The notes below the pieces were generated by a model, which saw only the letters and a program-made list of their open reading frames with translations, had not been told where the DNA came from and made no database searches. Positions 13,910 to 21,263 of a stretch of 21,263 bases of DNA are shown in pieces. Origin of the DNA: Clostridia bacterium BRH_c25 (lineage in GTDB: Bacteria > Bacillota_A > Clostridia > Lutisporales > Lutisporaceae). The position numbers and the translations under genes are program-made. The stretch covers positions 1 to 21,263 of the forward strand of contig LOES01000084.1 of assembly GCA_001515955.1 (NCBI GenBank). The letters are read 5' to 3'. Numbering within the stretch: position 1 is the stretch's first letter; each line of letters starts with the position of its first letter.

Positions 13910-14749
13910 TTATGCTCCTTTTGCGGAAAAACCCTTGAAAATGAGTGGAGTCACAATAGTGACCCAAAGAATCAAAATAAAATATCTAAGAAAATCAGAA
14001 ATCAAAATCTCCGGCAACACACTCTTCAAAATCAGTCTTAAAACATATACCGCCATCAATCCAAAGACCACCTTCAAGACCTGCTTCGATAAGCTGGCTC
14101 TTACCTTGAATTTTATGAAGCGCGATTCTGTAAGGTAACCTATGAGTAGCCCTGTAAGAGCTCCTACCACTTTATAATAGCCGGGATCTTTAAATACGAA
14201 CATACCTGTTAGTGCAAATCCAACCGTGATGACCAATATCCTGTTGTCCTTGCGCTTTCTTGAAGCCTCGTATATGAAGCTCCAGACGACAACCCATACC
14301 GTACCGATTATCATGCCTCCGAACACATCCAGAGGGGTATGTACCCCCAGATAGAGCCTGGATACTCCTACCATAAAAATCATTACTATACCTACAATAT
14401 ACAACCATCTTCGCTTGAATTGCAACATAAAAAAAGTCCAGAGAGTTGCTGTATTCTGGGTATGTCCACTTGGAAAAGAATACCCTTCTGCCGTATGGAC
14501 TCTGAGGGACCTGATACCCGGCGCCCCTATAGGCCTTGGAAACTTAAGAAAGGCTTTGATCCCACAATTTACGGCAGCACCTGTCAGGGTTACAAAACCC
14601 AGCTTATAACCCAGCTCTTTGTCAATGCACCAGTAGATAACAGCTGTAACAAATATAAAAAAAATATCTTCCCCAACCATTGTAACCAATTGGAAAAATA
14701 TGTCCAGAAAAGGATTCGAAAACGACTGAATAAACCTGATTAACTCCAT
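13910..14749 (-). CDS. PAP2 family membrane phosphatase
   Basis: A 279-residue integral membrane protein with the three type-2 phosphatidic acid phosphatase motifs: K65-x6-R72-P73 (KAFLKFPRP), P93-S94-G95-H96 (SFPSGHTQ) and S130-R131-x5-H137-x3-D141 (SRLYLGVHTPLD). H96 and H137 are the expected general acid and nucleophile. About eight hydrophobic segments are seen, including several beyond residue 170. It probably removes phosphate from a lipid phosphate such as phosphatidate, a phosphatidylglycerophosphate or undecaprenyl pyrophosphate; the substrate cannot be read from sequence. GGGGGGGAG lies 5 nt before the ATG at 14749. No clear terminator follows, so it may run into the LysM-GH18 gene. 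Confidence 0.92.
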   Translation of the reverse strand: MELIRFIQSFSNPFLDIFFQLVTMVGEDIFFIFVTAVIYWCIDKELGYKLGFVTLTGAAVNCGIKAFLKFPRPIGAPGIRSLRVHTAEGYSFPSGHTQNTATLWTFFMLQFKRRWLYIVGIVMIFMVGVSRLYLGVHTPLDVFGGMIIGTVWVVVWSFIYEASRKRKDNRILVITVGFALTGMFVFKDPGYYKVVGALTGLLIGYLTESRFIKFKVRASLSKQVLKVVFGLMAVYVLRLILKSVLPEILISDFLRYFILILWVTIVTPLIFKGFSAKGA

Positions 14750-14810
14750 AACCTCTCCCCCCCGTCAAACAATAAACACAACAATAATTATTACTGTTTC
14801 TCATATATAG

Positions 14811-14840
14811 ATTCTACAATACAATTACCTGTCACAGCAA
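14811..14840 (-). promoter_or_regulatory. Possible promoter of the PAP2 gene
   Basis: On the minus strand, TTGCTG (14840-14835), an 18-nt spacer, then TAGAAT (14816-14811), about 60 nt before the ATG. Confidence 0.45.
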
Positions 14841-14886
14841 GCTTCTTCCTATATTTGGTGCTTATTTTCATATGATTGTACTATAT

Positions 14887-14932
14887 GTTTCGCACTAAAT
14901 CCATTACATAATAGTTCACAATAGTGCGAAAC
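14887..14932. repeat. 11-bp inverted repeat with 24-nt spacer
   Basis: GTTTCGCACTA (14887-14897) and TAGTGCGAAAC (14922-14932) are perfectly complementary. It could form a stem-loop in RNA or act as two operator half-sites. Its TTCGCAC core also occurs at 12357-12363. Confidence 0.6.
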
Positions 14933-14946
14933 GTTTTCATTGATGT

Positions 14947-14991
14947 TATAAATCGCAGCTATTCCATGCAATCTTCTTTGCGCGATTTATA
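14947..14991. repeat. 10-bp inverted repeat with 25-nt spacer
   Basis: TATAAATCGC (14947-14956) and GCGATTTATA (14982-14991) are perfectly complementary. Size and spacing match the repeat at 14887-14932. The adjoining AGCTAT (14957-14962) and ATAGCT (14991-14996) are also complementary and overlap the same arms. Together with the next terminator this could be a small structured RNA on the plus strand. Confidence 0.55.
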
Positions 14992-15002
14992 TAGCTACAC
15001 AA

Positions 15003-15026
15003 AAAAACCGGCATATGCCGGTTTTT
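15003..15026. terminator. Bidirectional intrinsic terminator
   Basis: A perfect palindrome, AAAAACCGGCAT then ATGCCGGTTTTT, with T runs in both directions (longer on the minus strand). It is 35 nt past the stop of the SerA-like gene and is best read as its terminator. The rest of 14750-15060 has no gene that I can support. Confidence 0.88.
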
Positions 15027-15060
15027 ATATTTCCCTCATAGAGCTATCATCACTATTTAC

Positions 15061-16224
15061 CTATATCACTCTTACCTTCAACATTGAATTTATATTTTTC
15101 AGTTCTTCTACTGTATGCATCGGCAGGGTTATGTCAGTGTCAATTATCGTATAGGCCAGCTTGTCCTTGCTCTTATTGATCATATCGCATATATTGATAT
15201 TTTCATTTGCCAGTACGGTAGTTATTTGTCCGACCATATTGGGTATGTTTAAATGTGCCAGAGTGATTCTGTTTTTAAATGCATTACCCAAATCACAGTA
15301 TGGGAAGTTTATAGAATTCCTTATAGCACCACATTCCAGAAAGCTCCTGATTTGATTTGATGCCATTGAAGCACAGTTTTCCTCCGATTCAGGTGTTGAT
15401 GCACCTATGTGAGGAAATGCAATTACATTATCCATTCCTAAAAGCTCCGCATCTGGGAAATCTGTAGCATATACCCCGACAATGCCTTCCTCAAGAGCTT
15501 TCTTAAGGTCAACGCTGTCAACAAGCTCTCCCCTTGAAAAATTAAGCAGTCTTACACCATTTTTCATAAGCTTGAATACTTCAGTGTTGATCATATTCCT
15601 GGTTTCTGGCATCAGCGGCACATGCAGAGTTATATAATCCGAGCTTTCCAACAACGCTTTCAGACTTTCCGCCTTTCTTACACTTCTTGATATTCCCCAG
15701 GCTGAATCTACCGAAATATAAGGGTCGTAGCCAAGAACCTCCATGCCCAGGGATTTAGCAGCATTTGCAACCATGACCCCAATTGCTCCCAAGCCTATTA
15801 CGCCTAGCTTCTTGCCTTTGATTTCCGGGCCGGCAAATTTTGATTTGCTTTTCTCCACAAGTGTGTTTATTTCTTCTGATCTGCCTGACAATGATCTGCT
15901 CCAAAGAACACTATCAATAATTTTCCTGGAGGTCAGGAGCAATGCTGTTATCGTCAATTCCTTAACGGCATTTGCATTTGCACCGGGAGTGTTAAAAACC
16001 ACAATCCCTTTTTCCGAGCATTTGCCGATTGGTATATTGTTAACTCCTGCACCAGCCCTTGCAACTGCCAGTAACGACTCCGGCAATTCCATCTCATGCA
16101 TTGAAAAGCTTCTCAGTATTATTGCGTCAGGGCTGTCCACATCCTCGGCAATGGAATAACCTCTTCCTTTCAATGGCTCCAGGCCATTTGAAGATATTTT
16201 GTTCAGCAATTTGATATTGTACAT
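15061..16224 (-). CDS. D-3-phosphoglycerate dehydrogenase-like enzyme with ACT domain
   Basis: A 387-residue 2-hydroxyacid dehydrogenase of the compact SerA type, with no intervening ASB domain. The catalytic domain is split around the NAD fold (about 90-285), with G144-L-G146-A-I-G149 and the cofactor-binding D167 (YDPY). Catalytic R231 (FSRGELVD) and H272 (PHIGAST) are present. The usual acidic residue of DVFExEP is replaced by DFPDAE (about 255-260). A C-terminal ACT domain (about 320-387, NMVGQITTVLANENINI) suggests allosteric feedback, normally by serine. It would oxidise 3-phosphoglycerate to 3-phosphohydroxypyruvate in serine synthesis, though serC is not adjacent on this side. The ATG at 16224 follows GGAGGAGAG; an ATG at 16272 lacks a site. 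Confidence 0.88.
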   Translation of the reverse strand: MYNIKLLNKISSNGLEPLKGRGYSIAEDVDSPDAIILRSFSMHEMELPESLLAVARAGAGVNNIPIGKCSEKGIVVFNTPGANANAVKELTITALLLTSRKIIDSVLWSRSLSGRSEEINTLVEKSKSKFAGPEIKGKKLGVIGLGAIGVMVANAAKSLGMEVLGYDPYISVDSAWGISRSVRKAESLKALLESSDYITLHVPLMPETRNMINTEVFKLMKNGVRLLNFSRGELVDSVDLKKALEEGIVGVYATDFPDAELLGMDNVIAFPHIGASTPESEENCASMASNQIRSFLECGAIRNSINFPYCDLGNAFKNRITLAHLNIPNMVGQITTVLANENINICDMINKSKDKLAYTIIDTDITLPMHTVEELKNINSMLKVRVI

Positions 16225-16402
16225 TTTCGACTCTCCTCCTATCAATATTATATATAAATTATATATAGACAATATATTAACAAACAGATGTAATACTGTT
16301 TACGGAAAAATATATAATTTATATTTTATAATATATTAAGAGGTTTGTATACAGTATGTAATTAATCAGTGATTATTTTTTACTCCTTATAAAAAAAGTA
16401 AG

Positions 16403-16427
16403 TAACACGAAACGCACACCCGTAACC
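16403..16427. repeat. Degenerate heptad tract related to 2368-2402
   Basis: On the minus strand, GGTTACG, GGTGTGC, GTTTCGT, GTTA. It shares GGTTACG and GCGTTTCGTGT with the plus-strand tract at 2367-2384, although the two loci are unrelated in gene content. Confidence 0.45.
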
Positions 16428-16451
16428 AACATGAAATCCTGCAGAGCCGGA

Positions 16452-16479
16452 CCTCGTACCTCGCATCTCGTATCTCGTA
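16452..16479. repeat. Four tandem heptamers, YCTCGYA
   Basis: CCTCGTA, CCTCGCA, TCTCGTA, TCTCGTA in perfect 7-nt register. It begins one base past the stop codon of the GAPDH-like gene. The intergenic region 16273-16480 otherwise holds this, the related tract at 16403, and an A/T-rich stretch before the SerA-like gene; no clear terminator for the GAPDH-like gene is seen. Confidence 0.75.
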
Positions 16480-16480
16480 T

Positions 16481-17734
16481 CTATATCATATTCTTGTCTA
16501 CATATACCGTAAGCTTCCCAAGGCAATTGACATAGTTGCCGAACTCATTGTCATACCAGCCGAATATCTTTGCGTGTGTGACCGGAAGATTGATATCCTG
16601 TGCAGTATCTATGCCATATTCCCTGAGAGTCTCCGCATGAAGAGGCAAAAACCCCGTTCTTGTATGAGTTTCATGCCCTTCAATAACCACCGCAGCCTGA
16701 CATCCCATCAGATCAGAGGATACATTCTGCTCTTCACTGAATATCAGCAGCTCCTTCTGAGCACCGGAGGCTGCTTTTCTATATATGTCATTTATAAACT
16801 CCCTGTTTATTATCGGGTCCCCTGTTTCGCCGAGATCTGTACGGAATGTTATATTCAGAGATATAAGGGATACTGTACTGGTCGGCACCCTTACCGAGTC
16901 AGCCATGAACCCTACCCTTTTAATCTCAGGAAGTATCTCTTCCAAGGCAATAGCAGCACCTGTTGTTGTAGGAATAATATTGTTGAATACCGACCTGTTT
17001 CTCCTGAGATCCTTGGTTCCAGCTTCGGGAGCTGCATCAAGTATGTTCTGATTATTTGTTGCAGAGTGTACAGTGGACATTGATGCAGTTATTATCTTTG
17101 ATGTTTCCTCTGTCTCCAGAAGCGGCTTTATCATATGAGCCAAGCCTGTTGTAGTACAGCTTGCCGCCGATAAAATATGATGCTTTGCAGGATCATAAGC
17201 AGCATGGTTCGCCCCGTATACAAACAAAGCACTGTCATCAGGCAGCTTATGGGAGGAATCCTTTATCTTAAAAGGAGCGCTTGCAATTACCTTCTCTGCT
17301 CCAGCCTCCAAATGGCCTCTGATACTTCCTCTCGGGTGATCGGAAGGCTGTGCCGGGTCCAAGAATACACCGGTGCAGTCAACAACCAGTCTGACTCCTT
17401 CTTTTGCCCAATCTATATTTTTAGGGTTTCTTTCTCTTTTCAGTACTTTTACAGTCATTCCATTCATTTCAAGAATGCATTCAGCTTCATCCAGCACCTT
17501 CACATCACAGGATTTGCCTGTGTAACCATACAAGAATCTATCAATGGAGCCATAGGTAGAATCCGTAGTCAGGTAATGAATAATGTCATCGACTTTTTTG
17601 CCCACTTCACGGCCGGCGTTTACTACTATTCCGTCAAAATGCCTGAGGCTGAGATGATTCCATAGGGTCAGTTTGCCGATCCGGCCTATACCGTTTATAC
17701 CCAGCAGTCTTTTGCTCTGTAAAGGAACATTCAT
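16481..17734 (-). CDS. Divergent glyceraldehyde-3-phosphate dehydrogenase homologue
   Basis: A 417-residue protein, about 80 longer than usual GAPDH. The core is intact: NAD(P) loop NGIGRIGK (14-21), catalytic C193 in SAASCTTTGL (usually SNASCTTNCL), H223 in STVHSATNNQ, the RRNRSVFNNIIPTTTGAA block, and WYDNEFGNYVN near the end. Differences include N39-A40-G41-R42 where NAD enzymes have an N-D pair; loss of that aspartate is seen in NADP-using enzymes such as GapB, so NADP preference is possible. There is an extra segment near 125-140 and a longer C-terminal half. It may be an anabolic or otherwise specialised paralogue rather than the glycolytic enzyme. The SD GAGGAG precedes the ATG. Confidence 0.88.
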   Translation of the reverse strand: MNVPLQSKRLLGINGIGRIGKLTLWNHLSLRHFDGIVVNAGREVGKKVDDIIHYLTTDSTYGSIDRFLYGYTGKSCDVKVLDEAECILEMNGMTVKVLKRERNPKNIDWAKEGVRLVVDCTGVFLDPAQPSDHPRGSIRGHLEAGAEKVIASAPFKIKDSSHKLPDDSALFVYGANHAAYDPAKHHILSAASCTTTGLAHMIKPLLETEETSKIITASMSTVHSATNNQNILDAAPEAGTKDLRRNRSVFNNIIPTTTGAAIALEEILPEIKRVGFMADSVRVPTSTVSLISLNITFRTDLGETGDPIINREFINDIYRKAASGAQKELLIFSEEQNVSSDLMGCQAAVVIEGHETHTRTGFLPLHAETLREYGIDTAQDINLPVTHAKIFGWYDNEFGNYVNCLGKLTVYVDKNMI

Positions 17735-17791
17735 ATAACCACTCCTCGAGTTGAATTTGAAATTAGATATTCTTTATTCTTATCCATATCA

Positions 17792-17820
17792 ATTCTATCA
17801 TATAGCACATTCCTTTTCAA
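17792..17820 (-). promoter_or_regulatory. Sigma-A promoter of the GAPDH-like gene
   Basis: On the minus strand, TTGAAA (17820-17815), a 17-nt spacer, then TAGAAT (17797-17792), about 58 nt before the ATG. It indicates that the gene need not depend on transcription from the upstream dikinase-like gene. Confidence 0.7.
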
Positions 17821-17897
17821 AACTTCATATAATGCGTTACATTCCCTCTCGACTGCTTATTGTGATATATCATTGAATTAATGCTGCATACTATATG

Positions 17898-20800
17898 CTA
17901 CTCATATTGTATTTCGTATACACCCTCATATACATTTCCAAGATTGCCATCTATAGATATCCTGTCTCCTGAGCTGAAGCTCACTCCGTTTATTATGCAT
18001 CTTTTTTCCGCTTCATTAACCACCAGTCCCTTGCAGTTTACAACACAAACCTTGCCCAGGCTTCCGGCAGCAACTGCCGCATGGGAAGTAGCCCCTCCCT
18101 TTCCTGTAATAAGTCCGTCACATCTGAATATCATGGGTATATCATCAGGAACTGTATCCGGCCTTACCAGTATAAGTTTTTCGTCAGGATTATTTTTGAT
18201 TGATTCCTTTAAGTCGTTCATGTCAAAGGTCAAAATTCCGGTCAATGCTCCCCCGCCGATTCCAATTCCCCGTCCTGTCAGCTTCATTTCATCCGGAGCC
18301 GGTATGAAGGTAGCATAAGTCTTTTGCTTTTTAAGCTTCTGGTTTCTGGTCTGTAAAATATATAAGTCATCAGGGTCATCAGATTCGAAGGTGAATTCTA
18401 TTTCCTGATGCATGAAGCCATATATCTCAATAAGCTGTGTGGACAGATCCAATAAAGCATTATATATGCTGGGAAATGCAGACTGAAGGGATAAGCTGCA
18501 ATCACTGTAAAACTCCCTCCGCTGGCTTTCGGAAATAGGAAGCGTGTGTACCAGTCCCGACACTATATCCTCCCCCTGACTGCACAAAGTAAAATCTCCG
18601 TACAGGTTTATACCTGCATTGTCGTTTATCGGACTGTTGGTAAATACTACTCCTGTTCCGGAGCAGGCGGATAAATTACCCAGGGCCATTTTTTGAACTA
18701 TTACCGCCGTACCCCACTCATCAGCTATCTGAAGATGCTCCCTGTAGTACTTTGCTCTCTGGGAGGACCATGACTCAATAACGCTGAGTATGGCCTGCTT
18801 CAGCTGCTTGAAGGGGTCTTTTTCAATTATGATTCCGCTATCCTCCAGTACCTTTTTATAAGCATAGGCTATAGCCCTCATCTGTTCCGGAGTGAACTGT
18901 ATTTTCTGTTCGACACCATGCTTTACCTTATGTTCAAGAATCACACCGTCAAATATATCCCTGTCAATTCCATAGGCCATACCCCAGCTCTGAATAAAAC
19001 GCCTGTAGCAATCCCATGCGGTCCATCCATGGTCCGGCTTCCTGCTGAAGGTCTCTGCAATTTCGTCATTCATACCGACATTCAGAAATGTCCTCATAGC
19101 ACCCGGCATTGAGATAGCCGTACCGGAACGCACCGAAAACAACAGAGGATTCTTGGGATTTCCATACTGCTGCCTGGTAATCTTCTCAACCTCCCATATA
19201 TGATTTAATATGAACTGGTCCATTTCCTGCTCCATATACGGATGCCGCAATATAGTATTTTTATGCCTGAATATTTCTGTTGTGAGCACAAAACCCGGAG
19301 GTATGGGAAAGTCATAGGAAATCATCTTCTTCAGAAAATAAGCCTTTGCTCCAAGAAACACAGGATTATCCATTTCCACTGTTTCCTTGTACAGGAGACT
19401 TATAGCTAGGTCAGGGTCATAGGTCATCATATTATTGATAAAATCCCCGGAGTAATTGTCAATCATACTTCTTAAGGTGCTTATAATGTTTGTTATGAAA
19501 TTGTCCAGGTCCTGCACAAGAAAAGCAGAGGATAGTATCTCTCTGAAGAATTTCTCTGATTCCATGTGATAGAGCTGCTTGTTATCCTGCTCCGACAAAG
19601 GTCCCTTATGAGAAAACAGCTGAGGTATCACCTTTTTTAACGGTAATTCATAAACATCCAGGAAGTACTCGCTTATTATCTGCCTGATATTCTGCGCCAT
19701 GAACTGGAATATATTGATATACTGATCCAGCGAAAAGCTTGGGGAGGTAAGACTATACTTGAACATTTCAAAATTCGAATCAAACCCTTGATTGTATATT
19801 CCATCCAGCTCAAGTCCTTCCTTGAAAAGTCCCAGAATATCATACACATGCCTGAAGGTTCTTGCAGAAACATATTCCAGATTGACAGACTGAAGCAGCT
19901 CCAGCATCAGCTTTGATGCAGCCTTTTCAAGCCTGAACATCAGCCCCAGGGCTTCAAACTTAGGCTCAATGTACTGTCCGTACATTGAAGGTATTCCTAT
20001 TGCTATATGCCGCTTATAATATATGTTTTCCAATGCCTCGCTTGCATTGGGATCTACAATTATCTTTTTCAGGTGGCTCATCAGCTTGTAGACCTGGCCA
20101 AGTGCCGCACCCATGTCGTTTCTCTCCAGATTCTCCTGCAGTCCTTCTATATCCTTGTTGCTGAAAAACCTATAGCTTTTTAGCATTGAAATTATATCTT
20201 CCGATTCCAGAGAGTATTTCTCCAATAGCAGCGAGTGAAGCTGCAATATATAATTCACTCTCTTTTTATCACGGCTGTTACCTGAGGGAATTAATGAAAT
20301 AGCCTGTTCAAGCTCATCAACGTCCAATAACAGCAGCTGTTCCGGGGCGGCACCCTTTTTCGCACAAAGCTCCTTTATAATATCATGGACATGCACATAC
20401 CACTCACTGCCGGTATCCAGCTGCCCAATTACATCCTCAGGCACAATTTTTTTAAGAGGCTCGACCTTTCCATCATACCAGTACTGCAATATCCTTCTTG
20501 TAAGCTCAATATGCGTATTGTTGCTCTCTGTATGTATCTGCTTCCTTAAAAAGTGGATCAGCCTGTCCTTTCTTCTGGACAACTCATCAACTGCAGTAGT
20601 TACTTCCCTCAGCTTGCCTTCTGCACCTATCTCCCTGAAGTATACGGGAAATATCCTGGCCAGCTGCTTCATCTGCTTGTAAACCGGTTCTATATCGGAA
20701 TTCAGAAGCTTTGTTACATCCCTCTGGAAAAGATCAGTATCTGAGATGAATATACCACCCAGCTTCAAATTTACTATAAGTGCCGAAAGCAGGTCCCTCA

Positions 20801-21263
20801 TTGCATCAGGGGAGTATTCCACAAGCTCAAGCCAGACCCTTATATTCTTGACATGATTGATGTCCACCTGCATCTGCCAGTCATTGTTAACGGCAAGCTC
20901 TCCGGGATATATGAATCCGAACCTTATAAGCCCGTTAATAAAGTATGATATTATCTTATTATCATGAGTATCGATAACCTCCCTGCCGAGAGTAAGTATG
21001 CAGTCCAATACAATACTTGCATGCTGTTCCTTCAGCTCCTCGAAAAGCGAGATTATATTTGCAAGGAAAGTCATCGTATCATTTTCATCCAGCTCTTTCA
21101 GAACATTTCTCAACAACCTGTTCATATCATAGAGGAGATGATTGTTAAGCTGTGTCATTCCAGGCAAATGAAGCAGGTAGAATATATAGTATATTTTTTC
21201 AAGGGAAGTGTCGAACTCTTCACTGAACCTGCGGAAATAATTGGATATATCATTGAAAAAAAG
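17898..21263 (-). CDS. PPDK-derived dikinase-like protein with large N-terminal extension (5' end beyond window)
   Basis: 1121 residues are visible; the open frame continues past the right edge, so the TTG at 21167 is not the true start. The first about 620 visible residues are helix-rich and unrecognised. Then comes a pyruvate-phosphate-dikinase-type ATP-grasp domain (coding about 19380-18330): FLGAKAYFLKKM, IPPGFVLTTE, SVRSGTAISMPGAMRTFLNVG, GTGVVFTNSP and LYGDF...QGEDIVSG. The swivelling phosphohistidine domain follows (LILVRPDTVPDDIPM, GGATSHAAVAAGSLGKVCVVN), with the phospho-acceptor His codon at 18083-18081. The protein ends about 65 residues later, without the C-terminal PEP/pyruvate TIM barrel of PPDK. 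ATP should phosphorylate the histidine; the acceptor is unknown and may bind the N-terminal region. No clear terminator was seen. Confidence 0.88.
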   Translation of the reverse strand, partial: LFFNDISNYFRRFSEEFDTSLEKIYYIFYLLHLPGMTQLNNHLLYDMNRLLRNVLKELDENDTMTFLANIISLFEELKEQHASIVLDCILTLGREVIDTHDNKIISYFINGLIRFGFIYPGELAVNNDWQMQVDINHVKNIRVWLELVEYSPDAMRDLLSALIVNLKLGGIFISDTDLFQRDVTKLLNSDIEPVYKQMKQLARIFPVYFREIGAEGKLREVTTAVDELSRRKDRLIHFLRKQIHTESNNTHIELTRRILQYWYDGKVEPLKKIVPEDVIGQLDTGSEWYVHVHDIIKELCAKKGAAPEQLLLLDVDELEQAISLIPSGNSRDKKRVNYILQLHSLLLEKYSLESEDIISMLKSYRFFSNKDIEGLQENLERNDMGAALGQVYKLMSHLKKIIVDPNASEALENIYYKRHIAIGIPSMYGQYIEPKFEALGLMFRLEKAASKLMLELLQSVNLEYVSARTFRHVYDILGLFKEGLELDGIYNQGFDSNFEMFKYSLTSPSFSLDQYINIFQFMAQNIRQIISEYFLDVYELPLKKVIPQLFSHKGPLSEQDNKQLYHMESEKFFREILSSAFLVQDLDNFITNIISTLRSMIDNYSGDFINNMMTYDPDLAISLLYKETVEMDNPVFLGAKAYFLKKMISYDFPIPPGFVLTTEIFRHKNTILRHPYMEQEMDQFILNHIWEVEKITRQQYGNPKNPLLFSVRSGTAISMPGAMRTFLNVGMNDEIAETFSRKPDHGWTAWDCYRRFIQSWGMAYGIDRDIFDGVILEHKVKHGVEQKIQFTPEQMRAIAYAYKKVLEDSGIIIEKDPFKQLKQAILSVIESWSSQRAKYYREHLQIADEWGTAVIVQKMALGNLSACSGTGVVFTNSPINDNAGINLYGDFTLCSQGEDIVSGLVHTLPISESQRREFYSDCSLSLQSAFPSIYNALLDLSTQLIEIYGFMHQEIEFTFESDDPDDLYILQTRNQKLKKQKTYATFIPAPDEMKLTGRGIGIGGGALTGILTFDMNDLKESIKNNPDEKLILVRPDTVPDDIPMIFRCDGLITGKGGATSHAAVAAGSLGKVCVVNCKGLVVNEAEKRCIINGVSFSSGDRISIDGNLGNVYEGVYEIQYE

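Noticed and set aside
14339..14743. 134-codon open frame on the plus strand
   Set aside because: Antisense to the conserved PAP2 motifs, with no ribosome site and no family resemblance.
14947..14996. H-type pseudoknot from the interleaved arms TATAAATCGC/GCGATTTATA and AGCTAT/ATAGCT
   Set aside because: The connecting loops would be zero or negative in length, so both helices cannot form together; they are alternative pairings at most.
16452..16479. CRISPR-like array
   Set aside because: The units are 7 nt and directly abutting, with no spacers and no cas genes; this is a simple tandem repeat.
17898..21167. The TTG at 21167 as the start of the dikinase-like gene
   Set aside because: The same frame stays open with no stop to the end of the window, there is no ribosome site at 21167, and the upstream codons look like protein-coding sequence.

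Overview
The window is a low-to-moderate GC, densely coded stretch of a spore-forming clostridial (Bacillota) chromosome. The evidence is strong AGGAGG-type ribosome binding sites, TTG starts, an M-box magnesium riboswitch, a SleL/YaaH-type LysM-GH18 spore hydrolase, a GlnK/GlnL-like two-component pair and several clostridial-type housekeeping genes. A relative of the cellulolytic cluster III clostridia is plausible, but the genus cannot be fixed from this sequence alone. There are no rRNA or tRNA genes, CRISPR arrays, transposases or phage genes. Most genes lie on the minus strand.

Layout. (a) 1-1420, minus: the 5' part of mgtE, cut by the window edge, behind an unusually long and layered leader. 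In transcription order the leader holds a sigma-A promoter, an M-box riboswitch with an intrinsic terminator, two tandem copies of a 65-nt hairpin whose differences are compensatory, and a 47-codon leader ORF with a near-perfect Shine-Dalgarno that overlaps the mgtE start. (b) 1559-2890: sfsA (minus) and a small acidic conserved clostridial protein (plus). (c) 2928-8776, minus: a GlnK/GlnL-like sensor kinase and response regulator, directly followed by a TAXI-type TRAP transporter operon (binding lipoprotein, DUF1850 protein, fused permease). A 10-bp-period direct repeat overlaps the -35 position of the transporter promoter. (d) 8990-11534, plus: a secreted NlpC/P60 peptidoglycan hydrolase with two PG-binding domains, and a membrane GAF-GGDEF diguanylate cyclase. 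(e) 11557-14749, minus: a protein with two zinc ribbons, the LysM-GH18 spore-cortex-type hydrolase, and a PAP2 membrane phosphatase. (f) 15061-21263, minus: a SerA-like 2-hydroxyacid dehydrogenase with a C-terminal ACT domain, a divergent GAPDH homologue, and a very large pyruvate-phosphate-dikinase-derived protein that lacks the PEP/pyruvate TIM barrel and runs off the window.

How the genes may work together. The kinase/regulator pair probably controls the adjacent TRAP operon; the known biology of GlnKL and of TAXI binding proteins makes glutamine/glutamate a reasonable guess for the ligand. The three-gene region (f) consists of enzymes around the triose-phosphate/3-phosphoglycerate/PEP node, each divergent from the textbook form. 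The most novel-looking features are the tandem covarying hairpins and leader ORF upstream of mgtE, the dikinase-like protein with at least about 620 residues of unrecognised N-terminal sequence, and a family of degenerate heptanucleotide repeats in intergenic regions.
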